Part shown: positions 36,229 through 44,821 of the stretch, one piece after another
How the letters are laid out: each line of letters begins with the position of its first letter
Numbering within the stretch: position 1 is the first letter of the stretch
Assembly: GCA_016793465.1 (NCBI GenBank)
Contig: JAEUJW010000097.1
Location: 1-64,000, forward strand
Direction: 5' to 3'
Length of the DNA stretch: 64,000 bases
From: Myxococcales bacterium
Lineage (GTDB): Bacteria; Myxococcota; Polyangia; Nannocystales; Nannocystaceae
Notes under the pieces: model-generated
What the model saw: the letters and a program-made list of their open reading frames with translations, nothing else
What the model was told of the DNA's origin: nothing
Databases searched by the model: none
Program-made: the position numbers and the translations under genes

Positions 36229-36768
36229 TCAGCGCGGGTGGGCTTGCTCGAGCTCGTCGAGGATCGCCGCCGGGTCGGTGAGCTGGATCAGCTCGCGGGT
36301 CATGCGCGCCTCGGAGGTCGGCGCCTCGATGCCGAGGCGCGCCTCGATGCGCGCGAGCTTGGCGAGGATCACCGTGGTCTCGCGCTCGGCCAGCAGGTTG
36401 ATGTGGAGGTCGAGCTCGGCCCGGCGATCGGCGACGGCCTGCATGCGGTTCTGGCTGAGCAGGACGAACGCGGTCAGGAAGATCGCCTCGAGCGAGACGA
36501 TCGTCGTCAGCAGCCCGAACGGGAACGGGTCGAAGCCGAGGTAGCCGGCGATGCCGATGTTGACCAGGATCCACACCGCGAACCACGCCACGTGCAGGCC
36601 GACGAACCCGATGCTGCCCGAGAAGCGCGAGATGCCGTCGGCGAGGCGGACGTGCAGCGGACGCTGACGAGTGGAGACGTGGTGACGGGCGTACAGCTCG
36701 CGGATGTTGTCGGCGAGCAGGTGCGGCAGCGACGGCCGCGGCCGGGAGTCTCGGTCTTCCGGGGTCAT
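36229..36768 (-). CDS. DUF1003 membrane protein
   Basis: 179 residues from ATG 36768 (an in-frame ATG at 36789 would add MHREAHV). Two membrane helices (VGLHVAWFAVWILVNIG and LLTTIVSLEAIFLTAFVLLS) are followed by the characteristic SQNRMQAVADRRAELDLHIN and a long helix. DUF1003 proteins are common inner-membrane proteins with no established biochemical role. It converges on the three-gene operon, 46 bases apart. Confidence 0.88.
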   Translation of the reverse strand: MTPEDRDSRPRPSLPHLLADNIRELYARHHVSTRQRPLHVRLADGISRFSGSIGFVGLHVAWFAVWILVNIGIAGYLGFDPFPFGLLTTIVSLEAIFLTAFVLLSQNRMQAVADRRAELDLHINLLAERETTVILAKLARIEARLGIEAPTSEARMTRELIQLTDPAAILDELEQAHPR

Positions 36769-36886
36769 GACGTGGGCTTCACGATGCATGAACCGCGGTG
36801 CGGAAGATTCAAGGCGACCGCCAAGTTTGCCGAGCCGGGCCCGCGCCGCGCGTGCGCCCGGGTCCGAGTCGCCGAGGACGACGCGG

Positions 36887-37120
36887 TCAGGCGACCGCGC
36901 CGTCGGCGTGCAGCGCCGCCGGCGTGCAGCGGGCGATGTCGGCGACGAGCACGCAGTTGCGGGCGTGGAACACCACGATGTCCGCGCCGCACTCCTCGAA
37001 GACGTCGCACACGCCGTCCTCGAAGCGCTCGCCCGAGCGCAGCTCGACGCTCACGGGCGCGTGGTCGCGGGCCGCCCGGCGCAGGACGGCGAGGCAGTCG
37101 GTCGCGGGTTCGGCGGACAT
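36887..37120 (-). CDS. Small Sm-like-fold protein downstream of CBS gene
   Basis: 77 residues. ATG 37120 is preceded by AAGGAG at 9 bases. The centre (VSVELRSGERFEDGVCDVFE then ADIVVFHARNCVLVADIARC) looks like a short strongly bent beta-barrel of the Sm/Hfq type, but this is only an impression from the strand pattern. It is the second gene of a sigma-54-driven operon with a CBS protein, 15 bases downstream of it. Confidence 0.65.
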   Translation of the reverse strand: MSAEPATDCLAVLRRAARDHAPVSVELRSGERFEDGVCDVFEECGADIVVFHARNCVLVADIARCTPAALHADGAVA

Positions 37121-37135
37121 GGGCGCTCTCCTTCG

Positions 37136-37543
37136 TCAGGCCAGGCGGGTGCGCAGCATGTCGGCGAACGCCTGGCAGGCGTCGACTGCGGTGAAGATGC
37201 CGACCACGTGCTCGTGGTCGACGACGACGGCCGAGCCGTACTTGTGGCGGGCCATCTCCTCGACGACCTCGTCGAGCGGGGCGTCGGGGGTGACGGAGTA
37301 GGGGCTGCGCGACATCACGTCCTCGACGCGCACGCGCTCGGGGTGCACGCCCGTGAAGCTGCTGGCCAGCGTGAGGTCGCCGTCGGACACCACGCCGACG
37401 AGGTGCTTGTTCGACACGACCGGCAAGTGACGCAGCCGGTGCAGGCGCATCAGCTCCTGGGCGACGGCGATGGTCTGCTCGGGGCCGATGGTCTGCGGGG
37501 TGGTGGTCATGTACTTGCGGACGCCGGGGATGGACTTGCTCAT
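37136..37543 (-). CDS. Paired CBS-domain protein
   Basis: 135 residues made of two CBS domains: about 10-65 (MTTTPQTIGPEQTIAVAQEL to HLPVVSNKHLVGVVSDGDL) and about 75-130 (VMSRSPYSVTPDAPLDEVV to SAVVVDHEHVVGIFTAVDA). Such stand-alone pairs bind AMP, ATP, NAD or SAM and act as energy sensors. It resembles hypoxia- or dormancy-induced CBS proteins of other bacteria. ATG 37543 is 13 bases after the sigma-54 -12 element, so the mRNA should be nearly leaderless. A paralogue with the same promoter type is at 60071-60478. Confidence 0.93.
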   Translation of the reverse strand: MSKSIPGVRKYMTTTPQTIGPEQTIAVAQELMRLHRLRHLPVVSNKHLVGVVSDGDLTLASSFTGVHPERVRVEDVMSRSPYSVTPDAPLDEVVEEMARHKYGSAVVVDHEHVVGIFTAVDACQAFADMLRTRLA

Positions 37544-37555
37544 GCCGCGCTGCAA

Positions 37556-37571
37556 TGCACGCCGCGTACCA
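37556..37571 (-). promoter_or_regulatory. Sigma-54 promoter for CBS operon
   Basis: Minus strand TGGTACGCGGCGTGCA with GG-N10-GC; start codon 13 bases after the GC. Confidence 0.7.
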
Positions 37572-37632
37572 GCGGTCGGTCCAGGCGAGACGGGCCTCCG
37601 CGGCGCCGACAGATGCAGGATTTTCACCGTCC

Positions 37633-37645
37633 GGCAGCGCGTGCG
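37633..37645. promoter_or_regulatory. Putative activator site, GCA-N5-TGC variant
   Basis: GGCAGCGCGTGCG between the divergent CBS and transpeptidase promoters; a weaker match to TGCA-N5-TGCA, supported mainly by position. Confidence 0.4.
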
Positions 37646-37687
37646 AGCGACGCGTCGCGGCGGCGGAGCGCCGCACGGCGTCGGCGC

Positions 37688-37703
37688 TGGCATGCGGCTT
37701 GCC
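37688..37703 (+). promoter_or_regulatory. Sigma-54 promoter for L,D-transpeptidase unit
   Basis: TGGCATGCGGCTTGCC, five of six -24 bases and a full TTGC. The ATG of a 16-codon ORF begins 13 bases after the GC. Confidence 0.75.
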
Positions 37704-37715
37704 CCTCCCGCGCCG

Positions 37716-37766
37716 ATGACACCGAACCACCACGCGGGGCGGCCCGGCGGGAGCGAGCCGCGGTGA
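37716..37766 (+). CDS. Leader mini-ORF (16 aa) coupled to transpeptidase
   Basis: Reads MTPNHHAGRPGGSEPR then TGA, which overlaps the GTG of the transpeptidase as GTGA. Its ATG is placed exactly where other sigma-54 units of this window place their start codons (13 bases after the GC). It probably recruits ribosomes to a leaderless mRNA and delivers them to the main gene. Confidence 0.55.
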   Translation: MTPNHHAGRPGGSEPR

Positions 37767-39499
37767 CGGCGACGCTGCTCGCCGCGCTCCTGCTCGCCGC
37801 CCCCGCGCCCGCGTGCGAGGCCCCGGTCCGCGTCTACGACGGCGGCCACCTCGTCGGACGGCGCTGCCCCGGCGAGCTCGCGGGGCGGACGATCCTCGAC
37901 CTCGGCGACGACTGGGTGCCTTACCCGTTCGCCGGCGTCACCGCCGACGGAGTCACCCCCGCCTATCGCGACACCCTCGTCGCGCTCGCGGCCATGCGCT
38001 GGAGCGGCGACCCGCTCGCGGCCGAGGACCGCTACCTCGAGCTCTACGGCGTGACCCCGAGCCCCCGCGTGGTGCTCGCGGCGATGGACGACGAGGCCCG
38101 CCACGCCTGCCACGACGCCGTCGACGACGCCGCGCTGAGGGTCGTCGGCGTGCCGCTGCGCTTCGAGGACCGGGCCCAGGCGCGGGCGCGGCGCGAGGCC
38201 CAGGCCGCGCGCGAGGCCCGGCTGGCCGCCGCGATCGCCGCGGCCGGGGTCGCCGATGCCGACGCGCTGCTCGCGGTGCGCCCCCGTCAGGCCCGGCTCG
38301 TCGCCGCGACCGCGGCCGGCCGCCGGCTGCAGGCGGCGATCGCCGCGGTCCACGGCCACCTCGCGTGCGAGGGCCTGCTCGCGCCCGGACACGCCGCCTT
38401 CGACGCCGCCACGCGGCAGGCGCTGGCCGTCTACCAGCGCCGCCACTGGATCGTCGCGCGCGGCGAATTCGACGCCGACACCCGCGAGGCCATGGTCCGC
38501 GGCAGCCGCGAGCTCGACCTGCGCCTGGCCCTCCGCCTGCTGCGCCAGCGCGTCGCCGACGCGGCCGGGCTCATCGAGGACGGGTCCGCCAGGGCCGAGT
38601 GGGGCAGCGTGCTCGGCCGCCAGCTCGACCCGGCGGAGCTGCGCTACCAGGGCGGCTACCCGCCGCTCGCGGACGGCGCCCCGGACCTCGTCGCCGCCGC
38701 GACCGAGGCGGCCGCCCGCGCGCTCGGGTGGCTCGACTTCGCGGGCGCGCGCGCCGGCCTGCGCGGCCTGCTCGAGGAGGACGCGCGCGTGGCCGTGGTC
38801 CTGCCGCCGGCGCCGGCCTACCACCACGCGGACATGCGGCTGCGGGCGGTGATCGATCGCCGGAGCGCGGCCGACCGCGCGGTGCTCACGCTGTTCGCCC
38901 GCGACGGCGACCGCGACGTCGCGCTGGTGCGCTGGCCGACGACCGTGGGCGGGCGCAAGGCGGAGAAGCTGGCCAGCGGCGCGGTGGTCGAGCGCGACAA
39001 GCCGTCGGACGTCGGCCCGCGGGTGTGGCGCGACCTGGTGGTCGCGCCGGTGTGGTACGCGCCCGACAGCACGCCGGACGCCGAGCTCGTCGGCGTGCGC
39101 GCCGGTCGACGTACGGTGAAGGAGGACCTGATCGGCCCGGGTTATCGCTCGGCCTACGGCCTGGTCATGCTGATCCACCACCAGCCGGTCGCCGGACGCA
39201 CCCGCACCCACTGGCTCGACCACGGCATCCGCACCCACGGCTCGGTCAGCTACCGCTCGATCCTCAGCGGCGACAGCCACGGCTGCCACCGCCTGTACAA
39301 CCACCAGGCCCTGCGCCTCGCCACCTTCCTGCTGCGCCACGTCGACCACGTCGCCCACGGCCCCGTGCTCGAGCCCTACGGCCGCCGCGTCCGCAGCCGC
39401 GGCCGCGTGTGGTACGTCCGCCGCGACGAGCGCGGGTTCCGCTACGAGCTGACGCCGCCGGTCGCCGTCGACGTGCTGCCCGGCGTCCTGCGCCGGTGA
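37763..39499 (+). CDS. Murein L,D-transpeptidase (YkuD type) with peptidoglycan-binding region
   Basis: 578 residues from GTG 37763. A signal peptide (LLAALLLAAPAPA) leads to the periplasm. A peptidoglycan-binding-like helical region lies about residues 210-260 (AAFDAATRQALAVYQRRHWI). The YkuD catalytic domain is at the C-terminus: HGIRTHGS and SGDSHGCHRLYNH, with the catalytic Cys at about 507. It makes 3-3 crosslinks or attaches proteins to murein, a wall change typical of stress or stationary phase. Translation is probably coupled to the upstream mini-ORF. Confidence 0.88.
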   Translation: MTATLLAALLLAAPAPACEAPVRVYDGGHLVGRRCPGELAGRTILDLGDDWVPYPFAGVTADGVTPAYRDTLVALAAMRWSGDPLAAEDRYLELYGVTPSPRVVLAAMDDEARHACHDAVDDAALRVVGVPLRFEDRAQARARREAQAAREARLAAAIAAAGVADADALLAVRPRQARLVAATAAGRRLQAAIAAVHGHLACEGLLAPGHAAFDAATRQALAVYQRRHWIVARGEFDADTREAMVRGSRELDLRLALRLLRQRVADAAGLIEDGSARAEWGSVLGRQLDPAELRYQGGYPPLADGAPDLVAAATEAAARALGWLDFAGARAGLRGLLEEDARVAVVLPPAPAYHHADMRLRAVIDRRSAADRAVLTLFARDGDRDVALVRWPTTVGGRKAEKLASGAVVERDKPSDVGPRVWRDLVVAPVWYAPDSTPDAELVGVRAGRRTVKEDLIGPGYRSAYGLVMLIHHQPVAGRTRTHWLDHGIRTHGSVSYRSILSGDSHGCHRLYNHQALRLATFLLRHVDHVAHGPVLEPYGRRVRSRGRVWYVRRDERGFRYELTPPVAVDVLPGVLRR

Positions 39500-39539
39500 G
39501 CCGCGGACATGTCCGAAAGGACAGGCGACCGGACCCGCG

Positions 39540-41804
39540 TCAGGCGTTCGCGCCGCGGCGGCGGGCGGCGGCGAGCAGGAGGCGCCGCTCGGCCGCGGCG
39601 ATGGAGGCGCGGGCGGCCGGCACGGCGTCGGCGTTGACCGAGATCGAGGTGATGCCGAGGCGGACCAGCGCCTCGGCGAACTCGGGGCGGTTCGAGGGGG
39701 CCTGGCCGCACAGCGACGAGGTGAGCCCGTGGTCGCGGGCCGCGGTGATGATGCGGGCGATCGCGTCGAGCACGGCGCCGTCGGACTCGTCGAACAGCTC
39801 GGCGCAGATCTCCGAGTCGCGGTCGACGCCGAGGGTCAGCTGGGTCAGGTCGTTGGAGCCGATCGACACCCCGTGGACGCCGAGCTTGGCGTACTCGGGC
39901 AGCCAGTAGGTCACCGACGGGACCTCGGCCATGATCCAGCGCAGCAGCCCGCGGTCGCGCCCGAGCGGGCTGCGGTCGACGCGCTCGAGGCAGGCCTCGA
40001 GCTCCCAGCGGGTCCGCACGAACGGGATCATCAGGTGCAGGTTGTCCGTCTGCTGGCGCACCTGGGCGAGGGTCTCGAGCTCGAGGTCGAACAGCGCGGG
40101 GTCCTTCACGTACCTGAAGCAGCCGCGGTAGCCGATCATCGGGTTCTCCTCGCGCGGCTCGTACTGCGCGCCGCCGCCGAGCCCGCGGAACTCGTTGGTG
40201 CGAAAGTCGTAGGTGCGGTAGACGACCGGGCGCGGGTAGAACGCGCGGGTGATGCGGAGCAGCTGCTCCGTCATCTTGGCCATGAACTCGCGGCAGCCGC
40301 CGCGGGCGATCAGGTCGCGCGGGTGCTGCCCGCCGAGCGCGTCGAGGATCATGAACTCGGCGCGCAGCAGCCCGACGCCGTCGACCGGCAGGGCCGCGAC
40401 CTCCTCGGCGCGCTCGGCCACCGCGAGGTTGACGTACAGGCGGGTGGCCAGCGGCTCGTCGTTTGCCGCCGGCGCGGGCGCGGCGGCGACCTCGACGCGC
40501 GGCGCCTCCGCGGGCACGTCGCCAGCGAACACCTGCCCGCGGCGGCCGTCGACCGTGACGACCTCGCCGTCGCGCAGCGTCGCGGTCGCCGTGCGGGCGC
40601 CGACGATGCAGGGGATCCGCAGCTCGCGGCTGACGATCGCGGCGTGGCAGGTCATGCCGCCCGAGTCGGTGACGACCCCGGCGGCGCGGCGCATGGTCGG
40701 CACCCAGTCGGGCGACGTCATCGGCGCGACGAGCACCTCGCCGGCCTGCAGCTGGGCGCCGTCGGCGGGCGAGCGCAGCACGCGGACCTTGCCGCTGGCG
40801 ACCCCCGGCGCGGCGCCGAGGCCGGTGACGAGCAGCGCCGCGGAGTCCGCGGGCGCCAGCAGGGTCGTGATCGGCCGCGCCTGCACGATCATGACGTCGC
40901 CGCCGTCGGCGAGCGCCCACTCGATGTCCTGGGGCGCGCCGTAGTGGGCCTCGACGCGCATGCCGAGGCGGGCCAGGGCGACGGCCTCGGCGTCGGCGAG
41001 CACCCGGCGCGCGCCCTCCTCCGCGCTCAGCTCGACCCGGCGCTCGCCGCCGTCGGCCGCGCGCACGATCTTGAACGCCTTGTGGCCGATCCGCGCCGAG
41101 CGCAGCGTCGGCCCCGGCCGCAGCAGGGTGTAGGTGTCGACCTCGACCTGGCCGCCGACCACGACCTCGCCGAGCCCGAACGCGGCCTCGACGACGATCG
41201 TGTCGCGCTCGCCGCTCGCCGGGTCGGCCGTGAACATCACGCCCGAGCGCGCCGAGTCGACCATGCGCTGGACGACCACGGCGATCGTCGGCTCCTCGGT
41301 CATGCCCCCGGCCTTGCGGTAGGCCAGCGCGCGCGCGCCGTACGCCGAGGCCCAGCAGTCGACGACGCGGGCGACCAGGTCGGCCTCGCCGACCACGTTG
41401 GTGAACGACTCGTGCATGCCCGCGAACGAGGTCGAGCCGGCGTCCTCGCTCGTCGCCGACGAGCGGACCGCGACGGCGCCGGCGTCGAGCCGGGCGTAGG
41501 CCGCGGCGATCGCCGCGCGCACGTCGGCGGGCACCGCGACCCCGCGGATCAGCGCCTGCATGCCGGCCGACGCCTCGGCCAGCGCCTGCGGCCGGTCGGC
41601 GTCGAGGCCGAGGAAGCGGTCCCTCAGCGCCTCGCGCACGCCGCCGACGGACAGCGCCGCGAGGAACGCCTCGACGGTGACGACGAACCCCGGCGGCACG
41701 GGGATGCCCGCCTGCGTCAGCTCGCCGAGGTTGGCCCCCTTGCCGCCGACGGTCGCCACGTCGGACCGCGACAGCGTTTCGAACAGTCTCGTGTAGGTCG
41801 GCAT
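39540..41804 (-). CDS. ppsA: Phosphoenolpyruvate synthase
   Basis: 754 residues, the family's usual length. N-terminal ATP-grasp part ([47 protein letters not shown]), the swivelling phospho-histidine in [15 protein letters not shown] (about 380), and the C-terminal barrel with [17 protein letters not shown] and [18 protein letters not shown]. It converts pyruvate plus ATP to PEP, AMP and phosphate, feeding gluconeogenesis. ATG 41804 follows a near-perfect sigma-54 promoter by 13 bases. It is divergent from another sigma-54 unit, sharing one activator site. Confidence 0.96.
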   Translation of the reverse strand: MPTYTRLFETLSRSDVATVGGKGANLGELTQAGIPVPPGFVVTVEAFLAALSVGGVREALRDRFLGLDADRPQALAEASAGMQALIRGVAVPADVRAAIAAAYARLDAGAVAVRSSATSEDAGSTSFAGMHESFTNVVGEADLVARVVDCWASAYGARALAYRKAGGMTEEPTIAVVVQRMVDSARSGVMFTADPASGERDTIVVEAAFGLGEVVVGGQVEVDTYTLLRPGPTLRSARIGHKAFKIVRAADGGERRVELSAEEGARRVLADAEAVALARLGMRVEAHYGAPQDIEWALADGGDVMIVQARPITTLLAPADSAALLVTGLGAAPGVASGKVRVLRSPADGAQLQAGEVLVAPMTSPDWVPTMRRAAGVVTDSGGMTCHAAIVSRELRIPCIVGARTATATLRDGEVVTVDGRRGQVFAGDVPAEAPRVEVAAAPAPAANDEPLATRLYVNLAVAERAEEVAALPVDGVGLLRAEFMILDALGGQHPRDLIARGGCREFMAKMTEQLLRITRAFYPRPVVYRTYDFRTNEFRGLGGGAQYEPREENPMIGYRGCFRYVKDPALFDLELETLAQVRQQTDNLHLMIPFVRTRWELEACLERVDRSPLGRDRGLLRWIMAEVPSVTYWLPEYAKLGVHGVSIGSNDLTQLTLGVDRDSEICAELFDESDGAVLDAIARIITAARDHGLTSSLCGQAPSNRPEFAEALVRLGITSISVNADAVPAARASIAAAERRLLLAAARRRGANA

Positions 41805-41816
41805 CGCGGCCTGCGA

Positions 41817-41832
41817 GGCAAGTCCCGTGCCA
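41817..41832 (-). promoter_or_regulatory. Sigma-54 promoter for ppsA
   Basis: Minus strand TGGCACGGGACTTGCC, full TGGCACG-N4-TTGC consensus; ATG 13 bases after the GC. Confidence 0.85.
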
Positions 41833-41987
41833 CCAGGGAACGACATGCGGGCGCGACGTCGCCGGGGCGCGGCCTGCAGGGCCTGCAGGTCCTGCAATCC
41901 GCGCCGACGAGCCGGCGCCGGCGCGCTCGCCCGGCGCTGCGTGATCGTCCAGCCCTGTGCGACGCGCCGCGCCGCGTGGCCGCGGCC

Positions 41988-42000
41988 TGCACCGCTTGCA
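41988..42000. promoter_or_regulatory. Putative activator site TGCA-N5-TGCA
   Basis: TGCACCGCTTGCA, identical over all 13 bases to the site at 45974-45986, between the divergent ppsA and 42102 units. Confidence 0.65.
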
Positions 42001-42073
42001 CCGCGGCGGATCCGGCGATCTGCCGGCGCGGGCGAACCGCTCGTAATCACGATGGCCGCGCCGCGCCCCGCGG

Positions 42074-42089
42074 TGGAACCGGAGCTGCA
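42074..42089 (+). promoter_or_regulatory. Sigma-54 promoter for mini-ORF/membrane protein unit
   Basis: TGGAACCGGAGCTGCA with GG-N10-GC; ATG of the mini-ORF is 13 bases after the GC. Confidence 0.6.
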
Positions 42090-42101
42090 CCGACGCGGCG
42101 C

Positions 42102-42191
42102 ATGAGACCCCGCACCGCACCTCGCAGCCGCTTCGCCGTCGCCGAGCTCGACCCGCGCACGCCGCCCGCCGCGGCGCAGGAGGCGGCCTGA
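42102..42191 (+). CDS. Leader mini-ORF (29 aa) before membrane protein
   Basis: Starts [20 protein letters not shown] and ends one base before the ATG of the membrane protein (TGACATG). It was found because its ATG occupies the spacing seen at other sigma-54 units here. Basic N-terminus, no known family; either a small protein or a translation-coupling leader. Confidence 0.5.
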   Translation: MRPRTAPRSRFAVAELDPRTPPAAAQEAA

Positions 42192-42192
42192 C

Positions 42193-43062
42193 ATGCGCAC
42201 CCGCGACACCGCCGCGGCGACGCTGTGCGCCGCGGTCGCCGTGCTGATGGCCACGGCCGCGGCGATCGGCGTGTTCGCCCGCGGCGACGGGGCCGCGCTG
42301 GCGACCACCAGCATCCGCGGCGAGCCCTACGCCTACGTCACCTCCGGCGTGTACGCCTACAACGCCGCCCGCGTGGTCGCCGAGGGCGTCGGCTGGGACT
42401 GGTTCACCCTGCTGTTCGCCGCCCCGGCGCTGCTGGTGGTCACGCCGGCGGTCGCCCGCGGCTCGCTGCGCGGCCGCCTGCTCGCGCTCGGCCTGCTGGC
42501 CTACGGGTTCTACCAGTACTTCATGTACGCGGTGACCTGGGCGTTCGGGCCGCTGTTCCCGCTGTTCATCGTCATCTACGCGGCGAGCCTGATCGCCGCG
42601 GCGAGGATCCTGACGACCCTGCCCGTGCACGAGCTGCCGGCGCGGCTCGGCCCGCGCTTCCCCCGGCGGGGCATGGCGGCGGTCGCGACGATCATCGCCG
42701 TGGCGCTCGTCGGCATGTGGGGCGTGCGCATCGTCGCCGGGCTGCGCGGCGACTGGGACGCGGCCGTGCTGCTCGGCTCCACGACCATGGTGATCCCGGC
42801 GATGGACCTCGGCCTGGTCGTTCCGCTGTGCCTGTGGACGGCCCACACGATCCGACGCGCGCGGCCGATCGGGTACCTGCTCGCGGCGATCCTGGTCGTC
42901 AAGGGCTTCGCCATGGGCGCGGCGATCGTCGCCATGCTGCTGTCGGCCTGGGCCGACGGCGGCGGCCTGGAGCTGCCGGCCCTCGCGTTCTTCGCCGCGG
43001 TGACGCTGGCGATGGGCTGGCTCGGCGGTCGCATGTACGCGGCCCCGCCCGCGACCGTGTGA
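42193..43062 (+). CDS. Unknown integral membrane protein, seven to eight helices
   Basis: 289 residues with about seven or eight membrane helices and an early extracytoplasmic loop rich in Tyr ([19 protein letters not shown]). No domain is recognised. The start one base after the mini-ORF stop suggests re-initiation. It shares the sigma-54-controlled intergenic region with ppsA, so it is probably expressed in the same conditions. Confidence 0.8.
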   Translation: MRTRDTAAATLCAAVAVLMATAAAIGVFARGDGAALATTSIRGEPYAYVTSGVYAYNAARVVAEGVGWDWFTLLFAAPALLVVTPAVARGSLRGRLLALGLLAYGFYQYFMYAVTWAFGPLFPLFIVIYAASLIAAARILTTLPVHELPARLGPRFPRRGMAAVATIIAVALVGMWGVRIVAGLRGDWDAAVLLGSTTMVIPAMDLGLVVPLCLWTAHTIRRARPIGYLLAAILVVKGFAMGAAIVAMLLSAWADGGGLELPALAFFAAVTLAMGWLGGRMYAAPPATV

Positions 43063-43077
43063 CCGCGCCCCGGCGGG

Positions 43078-43384
43078 TCACGCCGCGCGCGCGCGGATCG
43101 CCGCGCGCCGGACCACGTACAGCCGGGCCGCCAGCCCGATCGTCGCCGCTCCGACGGCGAGGTAGAGCGCGTGCAGGGCGTGAGGCGTGCGCAGCAGCAG
43201 CATCTGCACCGCGATCCAGATCGTGATCGCCGACGACGACGGCGTCCCACGGCGCGAGCTCGTCGACGTCGGCGACGTCGCGGAGGTCGACGGCGTGGCC
43301 GGCCGCGCCGAGTTCGTCGGCGACGGCGCGCGCGAGCTCGGCGGTCGCGCCGCGGACCGATGCATGGGCGACGAGGATCCTCAT
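43078..43384 (-). pseudogene. Flavodoxin N-terminus joined out of frame to a membrane-protein tail
   Basis: From ATG 43384 the frame reads MRILVAHASVRGATAELARA and on to APWDAVVVGD, a typical flavodoxin FMN-binding start. At about 43228 homology stops, and a different frame begins ITIWIAVQMLLLRTPHALHA and ends with a basic tail at TGA 43078-43080, which looks like the last helices of a membrane protein. The original frame runs on as low-complexity sequence to 42899. A deletion fusing two genes is the simplest reading. Confidence 0.6.
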
Positions 43385-43455
43385 ACCGTCCTCCTCGCGG
43401 GGAGCGGGCGCCCGCCCGCAGCGTCGGGCGCGGCCAGAGCACGCGGAGCGATCAT
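43381..43455 (-). CDS. Leader mini-ORF (24 aa) before flavodoxin remnant
   Basis: Reads from ATG 43455 (MIAPRALAAPDAAGG...) to TGA overlapping the flavodoxin ATG (ATGA). Its ATG lies 12 bases after the -12 GC of a consensus sigma-54 promoter, the same design as at 37716 and 42102. Confidence 0.5.
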   Translation of the reverse strand: MIAPRALAAPDAAGGRPLPARRTV

Positions 43456-43466
43456 GCCGGCGACCG

Positions 43467-43482
43467 AGCAACCGTCGTGCCA
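43467..43482 (-). promoter_or_regulatory. Sigma-54 promoter for mini-ORF/flavodoxin unit
   Basis: Minus strand TGGCACGACGGTTGCT, full consensus; ATG 12 bases after the GC. The promoter survives although the downstream gene is broken. Confidence 0.8.
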
Positions 43483-43544
43483 GCCGCCCCTGGTGCGCCG
43501 CCTCGCGGCTGGCGACGCGGCGCCGCGCAAACGATCGCGCGCGG

Positions 43545-43557
43545 CGCAGGCCGTGCA
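43545..43557. promoter_or_regulatory. Putative activator site YGCA-N5-TGCR
   Basis: CGCAGGCCGTGCA between the divergent promoters at 43467 and 43600. Confidence 0.45.
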
Positions 43558-43599
43558 TCGTGCGCGCGGCGCGGGCCCGCGTCGCGCCACGACCTCGGC

Positions 43600-43615
43600 T
43601 GGCCCGGCGCTTGCT
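43600..43615 (+). promoter_or_regulatory. Sigma-54 promoter for small lipoprotein
   Basis: TGGCCCGGCGCTTGCT; the GTG start of the lipoprotein is 13 bases after the GC. Confidence 0.65.
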
Positions 43616-43627
43616 CGAGCCGCGGTC

Positions 43628-43939
43628 GTGGCTCACCGCCGATCGCTCACGCACCGTCGCGGCCCGCTGTGGCTGGTCCTCCTCTGCCTCGTCGCCTGCC
43701 TCGACGACCCCTGGCCGCCGACCTCGGACACGGACATCGAGACGTTCCTCGGCGACCCCGAGGACGCGCGAACCACCCCGACCGAGGCCACCGGCGGCGC
43801 CGACGCGTCGTCCACCGGCACGACCGCGGCCACCACCGGCGGCGAGTCGACCGGCGGCACCGGCACCACCGGCACCACCACCGGCGAGGCGACCGGCGGC
43901 ACCACCGGCGAGGCGACCGACGCCACCACGACGGCGTGA
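43628..43939 (+). CDS. Small Thr/Gly-rich lipoprotein
   Basis: 103 residues from GTG 43628, chosen from the sigma-54 spacing. A signal peptide (LWLVLLCLVAC, lipobox LVAC) is followed by a short acidic part and a Thr/Gly/Ala low-complexity tail like the linkers of the larger lipoproteins in this window. There is no folded domain after the linker; the next sequence is a displaced metallohydrolase tail, so the gene may be the N-terminal stub of a once longer lipoprotein. Confidence 0.65.
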   Translation: MAHRRSLTHRRGPLWLVLLCLVACLDDPWPPTSDTDIETFLGDPEDARTTPTEATGGADASSTGTTAATTGGESTGGTGTTGTTTGEATGGTTGEATDATTTA

Positions 43940-43957
43940 CGATGGGCACCTCGCGGT

Positions 43958-44254
43958 TCACCCGACACCTACGTGATCTCGGCCAACGGCAAGCACGCCA
44001 ACCCCGACCGCACCACCCTCGAGCGCCTGGCCGAGGCGCGGGGCGACGCGCAGTACACGGTGGTCTGCACCTTCCCGCGCGACGCGGCCGCGCAGGTCGA
44101 CGCCCACGAGCCCGGGGCCGCCGAGCGGCGGGCCGCGCTGCGGGACTTCGACGCCTGGGCCGACCGCCAGGCCGAGCGCGGCGTCCGCGTGGTCTACCGC
44201 CGGCCCGACGCGCTGTCGGTGGCGGTCGCGCTCGGCGACGAGGCGCTGGGCTGA
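43958..44254 (+). pseudogene. C-terminal remnant of a metallohydrolase-like protein
   Basis: The frame reads SPDTYVISANGKHANPDRTT then LERLAEARG, resembling the end of ComEC/MBL-type hydrolases ('ANGKHGNPD'). Nothing of the metal-binding N-terminal part precedes it. The first in-frame start is GTG 43973, inside the conserved motif. It is in another frame from the lipoprotein just upstream, so the pair looks like the two ends of a gene with the middle deleted. Confidence 0.5.
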
Positions 44255-44281
44255 CGCGGCGGCCGGGCCCGGCCGCCGCGC

Positions 44282-44821
44282 TCACTTCTTCAGCTGCACG
44301 CAGCGCTCGATCAGCTTGCGGCTCATGCCGGTGAAGGCGCTGAGCCGCTCGATGGTCTCCTGCGAGTAGGCGAGGTTGATGATCATGAGGTCGATGTCGA
44401 GGATCTTGATCAGCGCCGCGGCCGCGCGCTCGCCCGCCCCCCCGGCCGGCGAGGCGTGGAGCAGCAGCGTCAGGCCCTCGGTGCGCAGGAAGCTCGTCAC
44501 GGCCTCGACCCACCACGGCTTGACGCCGACGCGCACGTGCGCCAGCCCGATCCGCCAGCGGTCGGCGAAGTAGGCCTCGCCGTAGTCGCCGGCGAACAGG
44601 CGGGCCAGCCAGCGCAGGTGGGTCTGCTTCAGCGGCTCGACGCGGCCCTCGATCAGCCGGCTCTGCTCCGGGTCGCGCGCCAGCTTGGCGTAGAACGCGT
44701 CGGTGATGCGGGCCCCGTGGGCCGCGAACAGCGGCGCGAGCCCGCGGAGGGCCTCGACGTCGTCGGCGTCGAAGCCGATGAAGCGCTTGATCTCCTCGAA
44801 AATTTCGCTCGTCTCGCTCAT
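44282..44821 (-). CDS. Protoglobin/globin-sensor-domain protein
   Basis: 179 residues, single domain. It starts MSETSEIFEEIKRFIGFDAD and contains AHGARITDAFYAKLARDPEQ and QTHLRWLARLFAGDYGEAYF, which match protoglobin-type globins; the proximal His is probably in the THLRW segment. The C-terminal helices (ILDIDLMIINLAYSQETIER) are of the kind that normally connect globins to a signalling output, but no output domain is attached. It is last in an operon with two roadblock-type proteins and coupled by ATGA, so an O2 or NO signal may be passed to them (inference). Confidence 0.85.
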   Translation of the reverse strand: MSETSEIFEEIKRFIGFDADDVEALRGLAPLFAAHGARITDAFYAKLARDPEQSRLIEGRVEPLKQTHLRWLARLFAGDYGEAYFADRWRIGLAHVRVGVKPWWVEAVTSFLRTEGLTLLLHASPAGGAGERAAAALIKILDIDLMIINLAYSQETIERLSAFTGMSRKLIERCVQLKK

